From Archivesica marissinica (taxonomy: Eukaryota > Mollusca > Bivalvia > Venerida > Vesicomyidae), in NCBI GenBank assembly GCA_014843695.1, contig CM026400.1, positions 46,012,846-46,076,845 of the forward strand: a DNA stretch of 64,000 nucleotides, given 5' to 3'. The notes beneath the pieces were generated by a model. That model was not told where the DNA came from. It saw only the letters and a list, made by a program, of their open reading frames with translations, and searched no databases. The position numbers were made by a program, and so were the translations under genes. Of the stretch, positions 23,403-34,515 are shown in pieces. Every line of letters starts with the position of its first letter. Position 1 is the stretch's first letter.

Positions 23403-24068
23403 TTATATAATTGTGATTCAATCCATGTGTGTATGTATATAATACTTGTATGATTGTCATTGTGTGTATGTATGTAATACTTGTATGATTGTCATTGTGT
23501 GTATGTATGTAATACTTGTATGATTGTCATTGTGTGTATGTATGTAATACTTGTATGATTGTCATTGTGTGTATGTATGTAATACTTGTATGATTGTCAT
23601 TGTGTGTATGTATGTAATACTTGTATGATTGTCATTGTGTGTATGTATGTAATACTTGTATGATTGTCATTGTGTGTATGTATGTAATACTTGTATGATT
23701 GTCATTGTGTGTATGTATGTAATACTTGTATGAATGTCATTGTGTGTATGTATGTAATACTTGTATGAATGTCATTGTGTGTATGTATGTAATACTTGTA
23801 TGAATGTCATTGTGTGTATGTATGTAATACTTGTATGAATGTCATTGTGTGTATGTATGTAATACTTGTATGAATGTCATTGTGTGTGTGTATGTAATAC
23901 TTGTATGATTGTCATTGTGTGTATGTATGTAATACTTGTATGAATGTCATTGTGTGTATGTATGTAATACTTGTATGAATGTCATTGTGTGTATGTATGT
24001 AATACTTGTATGAATGTCATTGTGTGTATGTATGTAATACTTGTATGGTTGCCATTGTGTTTATGTAT
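23403..24068. repeat. 35-bp minisatellite
   Basis: About 18-19 copies of a 35-bp unit: TGTGTGTATGTATGTAATAC, TTGTATGATTGTCAT. ATGATT types lie on the left and ATGAAT types mostly on the right. Very homogeneous, so probably young. Confidence 0.95.
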
Positions 24069-24376
24069 ACATATAAAATACAATTTGATTAAACTAAGTT
24101 GAACAGTTTGTAAATCATGGTGGATTTGGGTACATTGACAATCTACTGATCTAGGGTTTCCGCAATGTTAACCATGCATTTTAAAATTCAAGTTTATATT
24201 TCAAAACATCGTATTTGAACAAATAATTAATTTGAAGAAAATAACAGAAGCCTTATAAGAATGATTTAGTTGTTTATTTTCAAATCAATCCGGCCACGTG
24301 CCACAAAAGAGTTCGTACAGACCGCCCACACATATCTCAAATAGAGTGGTGCGCGAATAGGGCTGTGTTAGTACAC

Positions 24377-24423
24377 ATATGTGAAACCGTACGCCCCATT
24401 GTAAGATATGCATTGACCGTAAC
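24377..24423 (+). repeat. 47-bp direct repeat left of SINE A
   Basis: TATGTGAAACCGTACGCCCC and following bases match 24713-24759 with about six differences. The pair flanks the SINE at 24432-24712. Confidence 0.75.
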
Positions 24424-24431
24424 GTGTGTGT

Positions 24432-24712
24432 GTTTTACGTTTATTTATCGTCGCTACCGGTTGCCCACATGAGCGATGCCTCCTGAAGAGATTAGTCATT
24501 TTAGATTTTTGGAGGATAGTGTAATGATACAGACAGAGACCCATTCCATTCCAGAGTCTCATTTGGTTCTTTTACGTGCACGGTATAAAGCACTGACACG
24601 AGACCTCGGTTTAAAGTCACATCCGAAAGACTGTTAATTTGATTAGGGTCAGACGGGGGATCGATCCCTGGATTACCAGTCCAGCGTGTTACCACTGGAC
24701 TACAGATCCGTA
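24432..24712 (-). mobile_element. SINE A inside a 47-bp direct repeat
   Basis: Reverse copy with tail and body. The head has a small deletion, so GGGGATCGATCCCTGG lacks the normal AACCTGCG. Direct repeats of 47 bp (24377-24423, 24713-24759) enclose it, far longer than typical target duplications. Confidence 0.92.
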
Positions 24713-24804
24713 TGTGAAATCGTACACCCCATTGTAAGATATTCGTTGACTGTAACGGGTAAATGAAGCATGAATATGTGGCTATATCACGATACACCAT
24801 GCTA

Positions 24805-25023
24805 AACACCTTGTATACCACTGTAACCTATCATCACTGATGGTCATGGGTTCAAGCCCAGCTCAGTCCATGTCTCTTTCTATGAAAATGCTGGCAATTT
24901 CTTACGGATGTTGGTACAACAAATACTGATTAACCGCTGGAGCCTGCCCATGAAAGGTGTTGTTAGATAAACTGCCCATCGCTCATATGGGCAACCGGTA
25001 GCGACGTTAAATAAACTTAAATA
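24805..25023 (+). mobile_element. SINE D, head-truncated
   Basis: Starts within the tRNA-like head (TTGTATACCACTGTAACC, B box GGGTTCAAGCCC), then the D body (TTCTTACGGATGTTGGT, GGAGCCTGCCC, GGTGTTGTTAG) and the tail shared with SINE A (CGCTCATATGGGCAACCGG, TAGCGACGTTAAATAAAC). Confidence 0.85.
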
Positions 25024-25132
25024 AAAAGAAACGAAAAAAGAAATAGATCTACATATTAAACTAAAATATTTTTTAAATATTAGTTTCTCTAAATAACGGT
25101 TCTGTATAATAATAAGCATTTACAATTTATAA

Positions 25133-25260
25133 TAATAATAATAATAATAAAGATTTTATTTAACGAGAGAACTGATTTGAACACAATTAAGTCAATCTAC
25201 CATGAGGCCCTCAACAAATTAAAACATGAAATAGCACAATGAAACATGTAAACAGTACAT
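25133..25260 (-). repeat. retroelement 3' tail with (TTA)n, reverse
   Basis: Reverse of the 36410-36560 sequence: AATAATAAAGATTTTATTTAACGAGAG, then AAGTCAATCTACCATGAGG and CCCTCAACAAATT. The microsatellite lies at the element's 3' end, typical of a LINE or SINE tail. Confidence 0.65.
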
Positions 25261-26937
25261 CGGAAGTAAATCTGAATGATACTTGCAAATAGACAGGTGC
25301 TAGACATTAAGTGTTTTAGACATTAAGACTGCTTTTTGAAAGCTAACCCTTTCTGGGAAAGTCATCCAATTGAGAGTTTCGGATGAAGGAATTCGGATTC
25401 GGATGAAGGAATTTAAACTCCCACAAGACCATTAAAACAAAACAAAAGGTATTGTATACTAAACTACATTACTTCATAATGTTCAGTACTAGAAACAGCC
25501 AATGTCGTTTCGTTCCTGTTTAAAGAGTAATGTTTCCTCTAATCCCGATTTCAAATTATCCAATACAAATATTTGCGATACTAAATGAATATGGTATTAA
25601 TATGGCGTTAATAAATCTCTTTGCTGTAGAATTCCTATTTCCGTTTGCTATTCTAATGTTTTGTTATACGAAACAATTGCTACAAAAAATGCATTCGATT
25701 ATCATTTGAAGGCACGTGCACATGTTATTTTCTACTTGCATAAAAGCCGGATTTCTACTCTTTTAAAAAAAAAATAGATCCTCTATGAATATGTGATGAT
25801 ACGCGGCGGTTGATATGTCTAGATTCAATCAGATAGTTATAAAATCATATTGTCTGTTGTCTCTGGAGAATCTTTAATTTTTCCGACAATCTGGATCATT
25901 TTAACTCGTCTTCTTCCCTAAGGGTTTCTCTACTCGTATGACAGCGCCCTTGCTATACGCGCGCTTTGCAAACGCTATCTGTCGTCTGCTACTCTAGACG
26001 TTGCATTAAACTTTCTTCGTGGTCAGCCGCGACTAATATTCCTTCCTGTTTTTGTTCGTAGAAGTTAACAGACGGGAAACTGGATGACAGAATTTTATGA
26101 AAACTGGTAAACGCGAACTTCTAAAGTGTTCGGTAATTTGCCGTAAAGTGATCGCATCTTACAAAGACGACAATTGCATTGAATGTCGCAAAACAGCTCG
26201 CGCAGTCACTCCAATAATTATTCATTCGATACATCATCATTGATTTTCTTTTGATTTTTGAATTGATGGTGCTCATAAAACGACTTGGAGAAATTCCTAA
26301 CAGGTGTATCACTGGTCGTAAATATCATCATAACGGGAAATAAACGCTAGACCGCAATCTGTTTAACTTTTAATTCAAGACACGGTGCTCGGTAATAATA
26401 CGACATAAACATGTACTATTGGTATAACCATGGAAGGTTGTAAAACAACACATCAATTGCCTATTAAATGCATAGTAAAAAATAAAAACATACAGTCTGT
26501 TCATTTATATTTCCAATATTTCATTTCTTCTGATACCACATCCACTGTGAAGAGGTATTCAAATCAAACTGAAAAACAGCAACAATATCACAAATGTAAT
26601 GCACAGCATTGACAGTGCTCATCTGTGAATAACGTCACTGTGTTTACACATTGTATTCCTCCGCCAAATAATACAGTATACCAACCTTCAGTTTGCAGGC
26701 CTGAATTCTTATACAACATCTTTTCTACGCATCAACTTGTCTGAAGTCTTCTCAAGTCACATAATTTCTCAAAAAACACAAAACGATACACTGCCCGTCA
26801 TGAAAATGCATTTTGTTACAAAAGAGAAAAATGAACTATATTAGTTAAGAGGGCTCCAGTTACGTACATACAAACTGGAACATAAGTTCTAAGCAATACT
26901 TTTGCGTGTACATGCACACTGTGTGCATATAACACCC
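25261..26937. other. AT-rich spacer, nothing recognised
   Basis: 1.7 kb without a repeat copy or a supported gene. The open frames of ~60 codons at 26121 (minus) and 26430 (plus) show no known motif and are within chance expectation. Confidence 0.5.
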
Positions 26938-27067
26938 CACCCATTAGTCATGATAGCGCGTTCGCGTCAGGTGCGAAAGGCCAGGAATTGTATTAGGGTC
27001 AGACGGGGGATCAAACTTGCGATCCCTGGATTACAAGTCCAGCGTGTTAACCACTGGATAATAGATA
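26938..27067. mobile_element. fused head fragments of SINE B (+) and SINE A (-)
   Basis: 26950-26990 is a SINE B head piece (ATAGCGCGTTCGCGTCAGGTG). 26988-27067 is a SINE A head in reverse (GTCAGACGGGGGATCAAACT to the A-box side). Both lack body and tail. The A head touches the edge of the 820-bp repeat. Confidence 0.7.
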
Positions 27068-27891
27068 TGTCATTTGGAGATTAAAATCTTCTTTTATTAA
27101 GGGTTTATTTAGTGTCGCATGTGCAAATTGGACACCCCGGGAAATCTCTTTCTCATGTTACTGTTTGGAAGATAGCACGCGATACAGAAGACACTCCCAA
27201 AACTTGTTATTGTGCATGCACCGATACATAGTAATACGGCCAATAGCCCCATCCGAAATAGTTTAACATAATGAAGGTGCGGTTGTGGGGGATCGAAACA
27301 TATACACCTGGATGTGCAGTCCAGTGTGACGTCTCTAGACGACTGCTCCGTCTAATTGTAATATATTTGTAATATTTGCGAAGACGAGAGAAACAATCTG
27401 ATCAAAGTGAATTGTTTATCTAAAATAGAATTTTATTTCATCCAGTGATCATCGAAATACATATTTCGGTGAGTTTGATGGTATTTCGATGATCATTCGA
27501 TGAAATAAAATTCTAAATTACACTAATAAACACAAATCTTCCGTTGCTTATAATGATTTCCAATGATTTTGGTTAATATAATATTTGTTTTCAAATTGTA
27601 TTCATTTTAACTTCCCTGTCGGGAACCTCATTACACAACAATACACAACCGCACAGCCACGTATGTTAGTGTGAGCGTTTGTAATAAGAAATAGTTCCGC
27701 TATAATTAGTAAGTTAGTTTCTGTTTGCTGTCAACATTAAACACTAGGCGAAACAAATTCATTAGAATATATTACTTTATAATTAACTGTTAATGATAGT
27801 CAGAATCTAGCTCATATACAAAAGTACACCCAACCGCGGAGGAATACGAAACTCAAGCAGTGACACAGAAAATGTCGTCTGTCACTGTTTC
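27068..27891 (-). repeat. ~820-bp inverted-pair repeat, copy 2
   Basis: Reverse partner of 17888-18708 with roughly 90% identity by eye over its length. It holds the same internal palindrome (TTTTATTTCATCCAGTGATC and its partner) and the same tRNA-like region near 27290-27355. The tRNA-like part has diverged (GGATGTGCAGTCCAG). Confidence 0.8.
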
Positions 27892-27976
27892 ATTGATTTT
27901 CTTGGAAATAAAATATCTCCGCATACAATTTTAAACCACATATGTGTAAACGGACACTACGTGATATATTACATAG

Positions 27977-28152
27977 CCCCGCTGGAGCCGTTACGAGTGT
28001 ACCCTTAGGCAAGGCATTTAATTTCCACGTTGTCTCTTCTCTCTCCCTCGTGGCGATGTATTCCATCAGGAATGAGGTCTCGATAGTGATTTAATATAAG
28101 TTGTAAGAACTTGTTTCGCAATCGAACTAAAATAAATTTGCATAAACTGTTT
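27977..28152 (+). mobile_element. SINE B, head-truncated
   Basis: Starts at CCCCGCTGGAGCCG just after the B box, then CCCTTAGGCAAGGCATTTAA, CTCTCCCTCGTGGCGATG, AGGAATGAGGTCTCGA and the complete tail GAACTTGTTTCGCAATCGAAC. Confidence 0.9.
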
Positions 28153-28201
28153 TTCATATACATGAAGACCATATTATTATATTTATCATTTATATTATAT
28201 A

Positions 28202-28398
28202 CAGTCTACACCCGCTATGTCGAATTCAGGCGGACCGAACAAAATACTTCGACATAACCGAAGTTTGACTTAACGAAATTCTATATAGACGGAGCCAGTT
28301 ATATGTAACATGGTAGTGTCTGAAACGGGACTTCGATCCGACTTCGAGATAACCGGAGAATTCGACATAAGCGATTTTGACACAACAGATGTAGACTG
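28202..28398. mobile_element. pogo/Tigger-like MITE, copy 1
   Basis: 197 bp flanked by TA, with inverted ends CAGTCTACACCCGCTATGTC and GATGTAGACTG. The interior repeats CGACATAAC/TTATGTCG words. The CAGT...TATGTCGAA style resembles short pogo/Tigger-derived elements. Copy 2 is at 44753-44949. Confidence 0.8.
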
Positions 28399-28767
28399 TA
28401 TATAGAATTAATATATTTTCTTCACAAAGATATTTGCGACAATAAATGGACACGTAATTATACATATTGAACTGAGTGACGCAAAATACATGCCAACCTT
28501 GTAAGAGGCAATTGACCAGCACTGGCACACTGCCTTTTTTTCTAGACCTGGAAAGAATTCCGTGTCTGCTGTTGCTTGTTGTGGAGTTTTAGGCGTGTCA
28601 AGGGAAATCAACTAAATAGAGATATATATACTGTATCGCTTAACGCATCTCCCACACAGCAATGCTTCTTCCAAAGCAAGATACTATACACCAGTCCCAT
28701 AGACACTTATAGATTCGTAAGGTTGTGACCTTTCTTATATTCAGGGTCCCTTTAATATGTGTGTGTG
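28399..28767. other. spacer, nothing recognised
   Basis: No repeat match or gene seen. Confidence 0.5.
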
Positions 28768-29062
28768 TTTTTTACGTTTATTTATCGTCGCTACCGGTTG
28801 CCCATATGAGCGACGCCTCCTGAAGAGATTAGTCATTTTAGATTTTTGGACGATAGTGCAATGATGCAGACATGACACAACGATCCGTTCCAGAGTCTCA
28901 TCTGGTTCTTTTACGTGCACGATGCAAAGCACCGACATGAGACCTCGGTTTAAATTCCCATCTGAAGGACTGTTAATTTGATTAGGGTCAGACAAGGGAT
29001 CGAACCTGCGATCCCTGGATTACATGTCCAGCATGTTACCACTGAACTACATATCCGTCTGC
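28768..29062 (-). mobile_element. SINE A, full length
   Basis: Reverse copy, tail to head, ending ATATCCGTCTGC. Several C-to-T type changes in the body (GACAAGGGATCG) show it is not recent. It is followed at once by SINE B tail words (AGGAATGAGGCATCGAGAG, 29065-29095). Confidence 0.92.
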
Positions 29063-29099
29063 ACGAGGAATGAGGCATCGAGAGTGATTAATATAAGTG

Positions 29100-29550
29100 T
29101 GATGTGATGTACTAGCAAATGACGTACACACTATTGTACTGCAGCAACTACCCTCTACACGTCATGTGATGTACTAGCAACATGTGATGTACTAGCAAAT
29201 GACGTACACACTAGAGTACTGCAGCAACTACCCTCTACACGTCATGTGATGTACTAGCAACATGTGATGTACTAGCAAATGACGTACACACTAGAGTACT
29301 GCAGCAACTACCCTCTACACGTCATGTGATGTACTAGCAACATGTGATGTACTAGCAAATGACGTACACACTAGAGTACTGCAGCAACTACCCTCTACAC
29401 GTCATGTGATGTACTAGCAACATGTGATGTACTAGCAAATGACGTACACACTAGAGTACTGCAGCAACTACCCTCTACACGTCATGTGATGTACTAGCAA
29501 CATGTGATGTACTAGCAAATGACGTACACTATAGTACTGCAGCAACTAGC
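29100..29550. repeat. 80-bp minisatellite
   Basis: Five and a half copies with exact 80-bp spacing (start words at 29181, 29261, 29341, 29421, 29501). Each unit holds two copies of CATGTGATGTACTAGCAA. The middle units are identical, so it is young or gene-converted. Confidence 0.95.
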
Positions 29551-29797
29551 CAATAACTAGCATATTTCAGGGGTGGGGGTGGGGGTACCGACAGGGGGTA
29601 CCGGCACCCACATTACCACATAGGTATGAATATACCAATTTGTTGGTTAGGGTCTCTAGTATATGGAACTGCATGTATGTGGAACTGTATGTGGAACTGA
29701 ATATGAAATGTTTCATATTATATAGTACCACTCTATATCATATACACTAGCCTGCGAACAGGCGTTGATATATTTTGCCTGGTCAGTTATATAAATA

Positions 29798-29975
29798 CAG
29801 TCAACCCTGTCTTAAGCAGCCAACGAAGGGAATCAAAGAAAGTGGCTGCTTAGCACAGGTGGCTGCCTAATAGAGGTCAAATGTCTAATAAAACAACAGA
29901 TTGGGAATCTTGAAACTGGCTGCTTAATACAGGTTGGTTGCGTAATAGAGGTGACCACTAACACAGGTTTGACTG
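29798..29975. mobile_element. CAGTCAACCCTGTCTTAAG MITE
   Basis: 178 bp with TA on both sides. The left end is CAGTCAACCCTGTCTTAAGC and the right end is ACACAGGTTTGACTG. The interior has several GTGGCTGCTTA-type words. Mariner/pogo-like by TA target and ends. The right half of a second copy is at 31899-31950. Confidence 0.78.
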
Positions 29976-30106
29976 TATATGTTAACACCGAGATCATTAA
30001 TTGGGCCGTATTGAATTTCTGATAATATCATGTAATTTTGCCAGAAGTAAATTAATGAAAATCGACAGACTGGAACCCAGGCTAGGTATGCACAAAAACA
30101 AAGCAA

Positions 30107-30413
30107 ATATTTAAGAACAGACGGATCTGTAGACCAGTGGTAACACGCTGGACTGGTAATCCAGGGACGCAGGTTCAATCCCCCGTCTAACCCAAATAAA
30201 ATTAACGATCTTTCAGATGGGACTTTAAACCGAGGTCTCGTGTCGGTGCTGTACACCGTGCAAGTAAAAGAACCAGAGGAGACTCTGGAATGGGTCTCTG
30301 TCTGTATCATTGCACTCTCCTCCAAAAATCTAAAATGAATAATCTCTTCAGAACGTCGCTCATATGAGCAACCGGTAGCGACGATAAATAAACGTAAAAC
30401 ACAATATTTAAGA
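30107..30413 (+). mobile_element. SINE A with 10-bp target duplication
   Basis: SINE at 30117-30403 between ATATTTAAGA copies (30107-30116 and 30404-30413). Head slightly altered (TAGACCAGTGG, GGGACGCAGG). Tail complete up to AAACACA. Confidence 0.92.
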
Positions 30414-30568
30414 GACATTTATATGAAAAAAGTTGGTAGTTTCTTACGGAGGTGTGTGCACCAAGTACTGCTTAACCGCTGGAGCCTACACAGGAAAGGT
30501 GTTGTTAGATAAACTGCCCGTCGCTCAAATGGGAAACCGGTAGCGACATTAAATAAACTTAAATAAAA
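30414..30568 (+). mobile_element. SINE D, head missing
   Basis: Body from ATATGAAAAAAGTTGG through TTCTTACGGAGG, CCGCTGGAGCC and GGTGTTGTTAG to the shared tail CGTCGCTCAAATGGG, GTAGCGACATTAAATAAAC. It directly follows the SINE A copy. Confidence 0.85.
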
Positions 30569-31137
30569 AAAAATATTTAAGATTTTTTTATTTAAAAAAT
30601 GTGACAAATGTACGATTTTAGAGGTTCAGCATTCTCCACCCACTCAAATGTCAGCATAATGTATGTCTTTGGATCAAAACGTCGTGTAGTGTTACACTAG
30701 GATATAAACATGATGTTGCTGTATTTTATGGAAGAAATATATGTATTGATCATAAGGACGTATGGAATATGAACAGTATGGTCGATAGCTGTAAAATTCA
30801 CGCGGTGTAACGATACCATATATAAGGCGACTCGACAACATACACAGCGGGTAAACACCATAACCAGCGCAAAATGACACGAGCCCAAAAGCAGACTGTC
30901 AGTCTGGTAGTCAGTGCAAGTTCTGTGTGAAATCATGGCGCTCGTGTCCACGCGGGTGTTGAATTGTCTGTGCGCGGATGACCTAAGGTGTAGATGGTCG
31001 CGATCTGTGGTCGCTTTGATCGTGCGTAATTAAACGCCAACTAACAAAATTCAATAACAGTATTCTAATAGTATATATATGGGTGAAGTTAGCAGTGAGC
31101 ATTGTACTGCTGTACTGCTAGCAGTTATTTTAATTAT
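30569..31137. other. spacer, nothing recognised
   Basis: No repeat copy recognised. The minus frames near 30692-30951 have no known motif. Confidence 0.5.
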
Positions 31138-31376
31138 TATTTAAGTTTATTTATAGTCGCTACCGGTTTCCCATTTGAGCGACGGGCAGTGTACCTAACA
31201 ACACCTTTCCTGTGCAGGCTCCAGCAGCGGCTAACCAGGACTTGGTGCACCAACCTCTGTAAGAAAATGTAAACTTTTCCATATAAAGAGACCCGGTATG
31301 AGCGGGGCTCGAACCCGTGACCATAGGTTACAGTGGTATACAAGTCACCGACCATAACCACTCGAACCACGCAGGA
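31138..31376 (-). mobile_element. SINE D, full length
   Basis: Reverse copy: tail TTTAAGTTTATTTATAGTCGC, body with CCTAACAACACC and CCAGGACTTGGTGC, then head GGGCTCGAACCCG (B box) and CACTCGAACCACGCAGG. This is the best-preserved head of the family here. Confidence 0.88.
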
Positions 31377-31486
31377 GGATCCTGATAGCAGTATCATGTA
31401 TATATATATATTACGTTTCAATGCAGGTTCCAGTATTTTGATTGGATACTCTTGCCGTAAATATAATTTGATATAATATCACTCTT

Positions 31487-31751
31487 CAGGCCCGTAGCCA
31501 CACCGAGGCACACCGAGGCAGCTGCTTCTGTTAAAATGTCCAAAGCCCAAACAAAATGAACTAAATAAAATGCAAAACATATATAACCATTTACTGTATA
31601 AAATGTTGACTGCTAGAGAGCTGAATGGTCTAAACTTATTAAATTAGAAAACGCAAGACATCGCTTATATGCCCCAACCATTTGAAGGGGGAACATGCCC
31701 CCGGACCTCCTAGATTGCCTCGCTTTAAATGTACCCCTTGCTACTGTACTG
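31487..31751 (+). mobile_element. CCGTAGCC MITE, copy 3
   Basis: Same orientation as copy 1. The left end, CAGGCCCGTAGCCACACC, shows the CAG terminus. The right end, TTGCTACTGTACTG, is decayed. ACACCGAGGC is duplicated at the left. Shares ATGCCCCCGGACC with the MITE at 5718. Confidence 0.78.
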
Positions 31752-31788
31752 CTTTTGATCGGCACTATGCATATACTGTATGTGTGCT

Positions 31789-31898
31789 ATACGTTTATTT
31801 ATCGTCGCTACCGGTTGCCCATATGAGTGATGCCTCCTGAAGAGATTAGTTATTTTAGATGTTGGAGGATTGTGCATGATACAAACAGAGACCCATAA
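31789..31898 (-). mobile_element. SINE A 3' part
   Basis: Tail and adjoining body only (TTATTTATCGTCGCTACCGG to ACAGAGACCCAT). The head side was replaced by the MITE fragment at 31899. Confidence 0.85.
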
Positions 31899-31950
31899 GC
31901 AGCCACTTTCTCTGACTCCTTTGGCTGGCTGCTTAAGACAGGTTTGATTG
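31899..31950. mobile_element. right half of CAGTCAA MITE
   Basis: GGCTGGCTGCTTAAGACAGG followed by TTTGATTGTA matches the end of the MITE at 29798-29975. Confidence 0.65.
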
Positions 31951-32117
31951 TACACGTACATTGGCAACATCATATTATTGTTTGGTAACCGTCTCATACC
32001 AATGAAGTAGAACTGGTGTAAAGATCAGCTGCACGCTATATCTGCAATGATTATAACTATACAAGCAGTGTAACAAAAATGATTAATTCCTTGAACTGGC
32101 AAACACCTGAATATCGA

Positions 32118-32168
32118 CTTCGCTCATATGGGAAACCGGTAGCGACGATAAATAAACGTAAAACACAA
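32118..32168 (+). mobile_element. SINE A tail fragment
   Basis: CGCTCATATGGGAAACCGG plus TAGCGACGATAAATAAACG; only the last ~50 bp, a strongly 5'-truncated insertion. Confidence 0.8.
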
Positions 32169-32404
32169 ATCCCTTTCAGTCTACTGCAGTTAAATTATAT
32201 ATAAAATGTTCATGTCTTGATTACATGTACAAATACTGAAATAAATAATGTTTAAACTAATACTTGAAATAGTAAATGCTTGAAGTTGAAATAGCGAACT
32301 TGAAATCGTGAAATCGCCCATTCGTAAATAGCACGTGTTCATCTGTTCTATGCCGTAATCTATATATAGATGGTATATATTATATGGTTTGTTGACAGTA
32401 TATA

Positions 32405-33346
32405 ACAGACGGATCTGTAGTCCAGTGATAACACGCTGGACTGGTAATCCAGGGATCGCAGGTTCGATCCCCCCGTCTGACGGATCTGTAGTCCAGTGAT
32501 AGCACGCTGGACTGGTAATCCAGGGATCGCAGGTTCGATCCCCCCGTCAGACGGATCTGTAGTCCAGTGATAGCACGCTGGACTGGTAATCCAGGGATCG
32601 CAGGTTCGATCCCCCCGTCAGACGGATCTGTAGTCCAGTGATAGCACGCTGGACTGGTAATCCAGGGATCGCAGGTTCGATCCCCCCGTCTGACGGATCT
32701 GTAGTCCAGTGATAACACGCTGGACTGGTAATCCAGGGATCGCAGGTTCGATCCCCCGTCTGACCCTACAGATGGATCTGTAGTCCAGTGATAGCACGCT
32801 GGACTGGTAATCCAGGGATCGCAGGTTCGATCCCCCGTCTGACGGAGCTGTAGTCCAGTGATAGCACGCTGGACTAGTAATCCAGGGATCGCAGGTTCGA
32901 TCCCCCGTCTGACCCTACAGATGGATCTGTAGTCCAGTGATAGCACGCTGGACTGGTAATCCAGGGATCGCAGGTTCGATCCCCCGTCTGACGGATCTGT
33001 AGTCCAGTGATAACACGCTGGACTGGTAATCCAGGGATCGCAGGTTCGATCCCCCCGTCTGACGGATCTGTAGTCCAGTGATAACACGCTGGACTGGTAA
33101 TCCAGGGATCGCAGGTTCGATCCCCCGTCTGACCCTAATAAAATTAACAGTCTTTCAGATGGGACGTTAAACCGAGGTCTCGTGTCGGTGCTTTACACCG
33201 TGCACGTAAAAGAACCAGAGGAGACTCTGGAATGGGTCTCTGTCTGTACCAGTGCACTACCCTCCAGACATTTAAAATGACTAATCTCTTCAGGAGGCGT
33301 CGCTCATATGGGCAACCGGTAGCGACGATAAATAAACGTAAAACAC
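32405..33346 (+). mobile_element. SINE A with ten tandem tRNA-like heads
   Basis: Ten heads in direct tandem, each starting at GGATCTGTAGTCCAGTG (32411, 32482, 32553, 32624, 32695, 32774, 32844, 32923, 32993, 33064), spaced 70-71 or 79 bp. Only the last is followed by the body and tail (33131-33346). Every unit keeps an A box (TAGTCCAGTGR), an anticodon arm reading GGT and a B box (GGTTCGATCC). The 70-71-bp joints merge 3' and 5' acceptor-like sequences as CCGTCTGACGG or CCGTCAGACGG. The 79-bp units keep a piece of body (ACCCTACAGAT). The long minus frame is an artefact. Confidence 0.95.
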
Positions 33347-33488
33347 AAACGCGTCCATGATCGGACTAGTGGCAGGAATATATGCCTTATTGTAGCAAGT
33401 GTAAATGATAAAACCCACCAATGTTTACCCCAGAAACACATTCAGATATCCAATCCGGTTCTTTGAGATCATCTTCTTTGCATGTATA

Positions 33489-33543
33489 TCGTCGATGATT
33501 GAGCTTATTTACCCTCGCATCCGGCGAACCATATGGGCGAGCG
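33489..33543 (+). repeat. short dispersed repeat (CCTCGCATCCGGCGAA)
   Basis: Second copy of the 22308 repeat: GATGATTGAGCTTATTTACC, CGGCGAACCATATGGGCGAG. Confidence 0.6.
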
Positions 33544-33861
33544 TGTATATCATCCCAGTTCTAGAAGTGACTTATTCAGAATGTCTGACGACTGTACTCT
33601 GACACTACTATCCGGAATGATTTACCAAATAATATTAAAAATGCCTCACCAGTCATTTTTACTTAATTTGGAGCACGTCACAATTGTAATGAAGAACACA
33701 ATTTTATTAGACACACATTATTACAGTAGTACATTATAATGTTTTATAGCATTATAATGGAATATAGTATTACGTAATAGATATACTTGCCGCTGTCCAA
33801 CTCTAGTGTGACAGAGTATTGTATCACGTAGTGCGCTATGTATATAAATATGCTGTATATG

Positions 33862-33973
33862 GAAGATTGACCTTGTAAATAAGTTTCCTCGTTAAATAAA
33901 GTCTTTATTAATTAATCATTGTCATTATCATTATTATTATTATTAAAAAATTTTTTTTTAAAAATAATAAATA

Positions 33974-34004
<31 letters not shown>

Positions 34005-34010
34005 GTGCTT
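33862..34010 (+). repeat. retroelement 3' tail and (TTA)n microsatellite
   Basis: GACCTTGTAAATAAGTTTCC, TCGTTAAATAAAGTCTTTAT, then (ATT)n. The same end lies reversed at 42265-42360. Confidence 0.65.
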
Positions 34011-34134
34011 GTATTCATTCCTTCTTACAGATTTCCACATTATATATTAGTGAAAACTGAATTCATTATAGACTATAGTAAATGATTAAATAAATGGTGC
34101 AGTCATACATGAAGGATATTACAAAAACACCTAA

Positions 34135-34515
34135 AACTGTTCTCGCAGAATCCCGCTTACTACGAGTGTTCCAAGACCACCAAAAACAGCTTAACATGTT
34201 CTCGCAGAATCCCGCTTACTACGAGTGTTCCAAGACTACCAAAAACAGCTAAAACTGTTCTCGCAGAAACTCGCTTACTGCGAGTGTTCCAAGACTACCA
34301 ACAACAGCTAAAACTGTTCTCGCAGAAACTCGCTTACTGCGAGTGTTCCAAGACTACCAAAAACAGCTAAAACTGTTCTCGCAGAATCCAGTTTACTGCG
34401 AGTTTTCCAAGACTACCAAAAACAGCTAAAACTCTTCTCGCAGAATCTCGCTTACTGCGAGTGTTCCAAGACTACCAAAAACAGCTAAAACTCTTCTCGC
34501 AGAATGCCGCTTACA
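34135..34515. repeat. ~59-bp minisatellite with hairpin units
   Basis: About 6.5 copies: CTGTTCTCGCAGAAACTCGC, TTACTGCGAGTGTTCCAAG, ACTACCAAAAACAGCTAAAA. Each unit can form a CTCGCAG/CTGCGAG stem. Confidence 0.93.

Noticed and set aside
32380..33087. 235-residue protein with CDPWITSPACYHW repeats
   Set aside because: Antisense translation of the ten SINE heads.
32405..33130. Cluster of ten tRNA-Thr(GGT) genes
   Set aside because: Heads overlap at their acceptor-like ends, lack independent terminators, and are identical to SINE A heads. The last is fused to a SINE body. They are better read as SINE head duplications.
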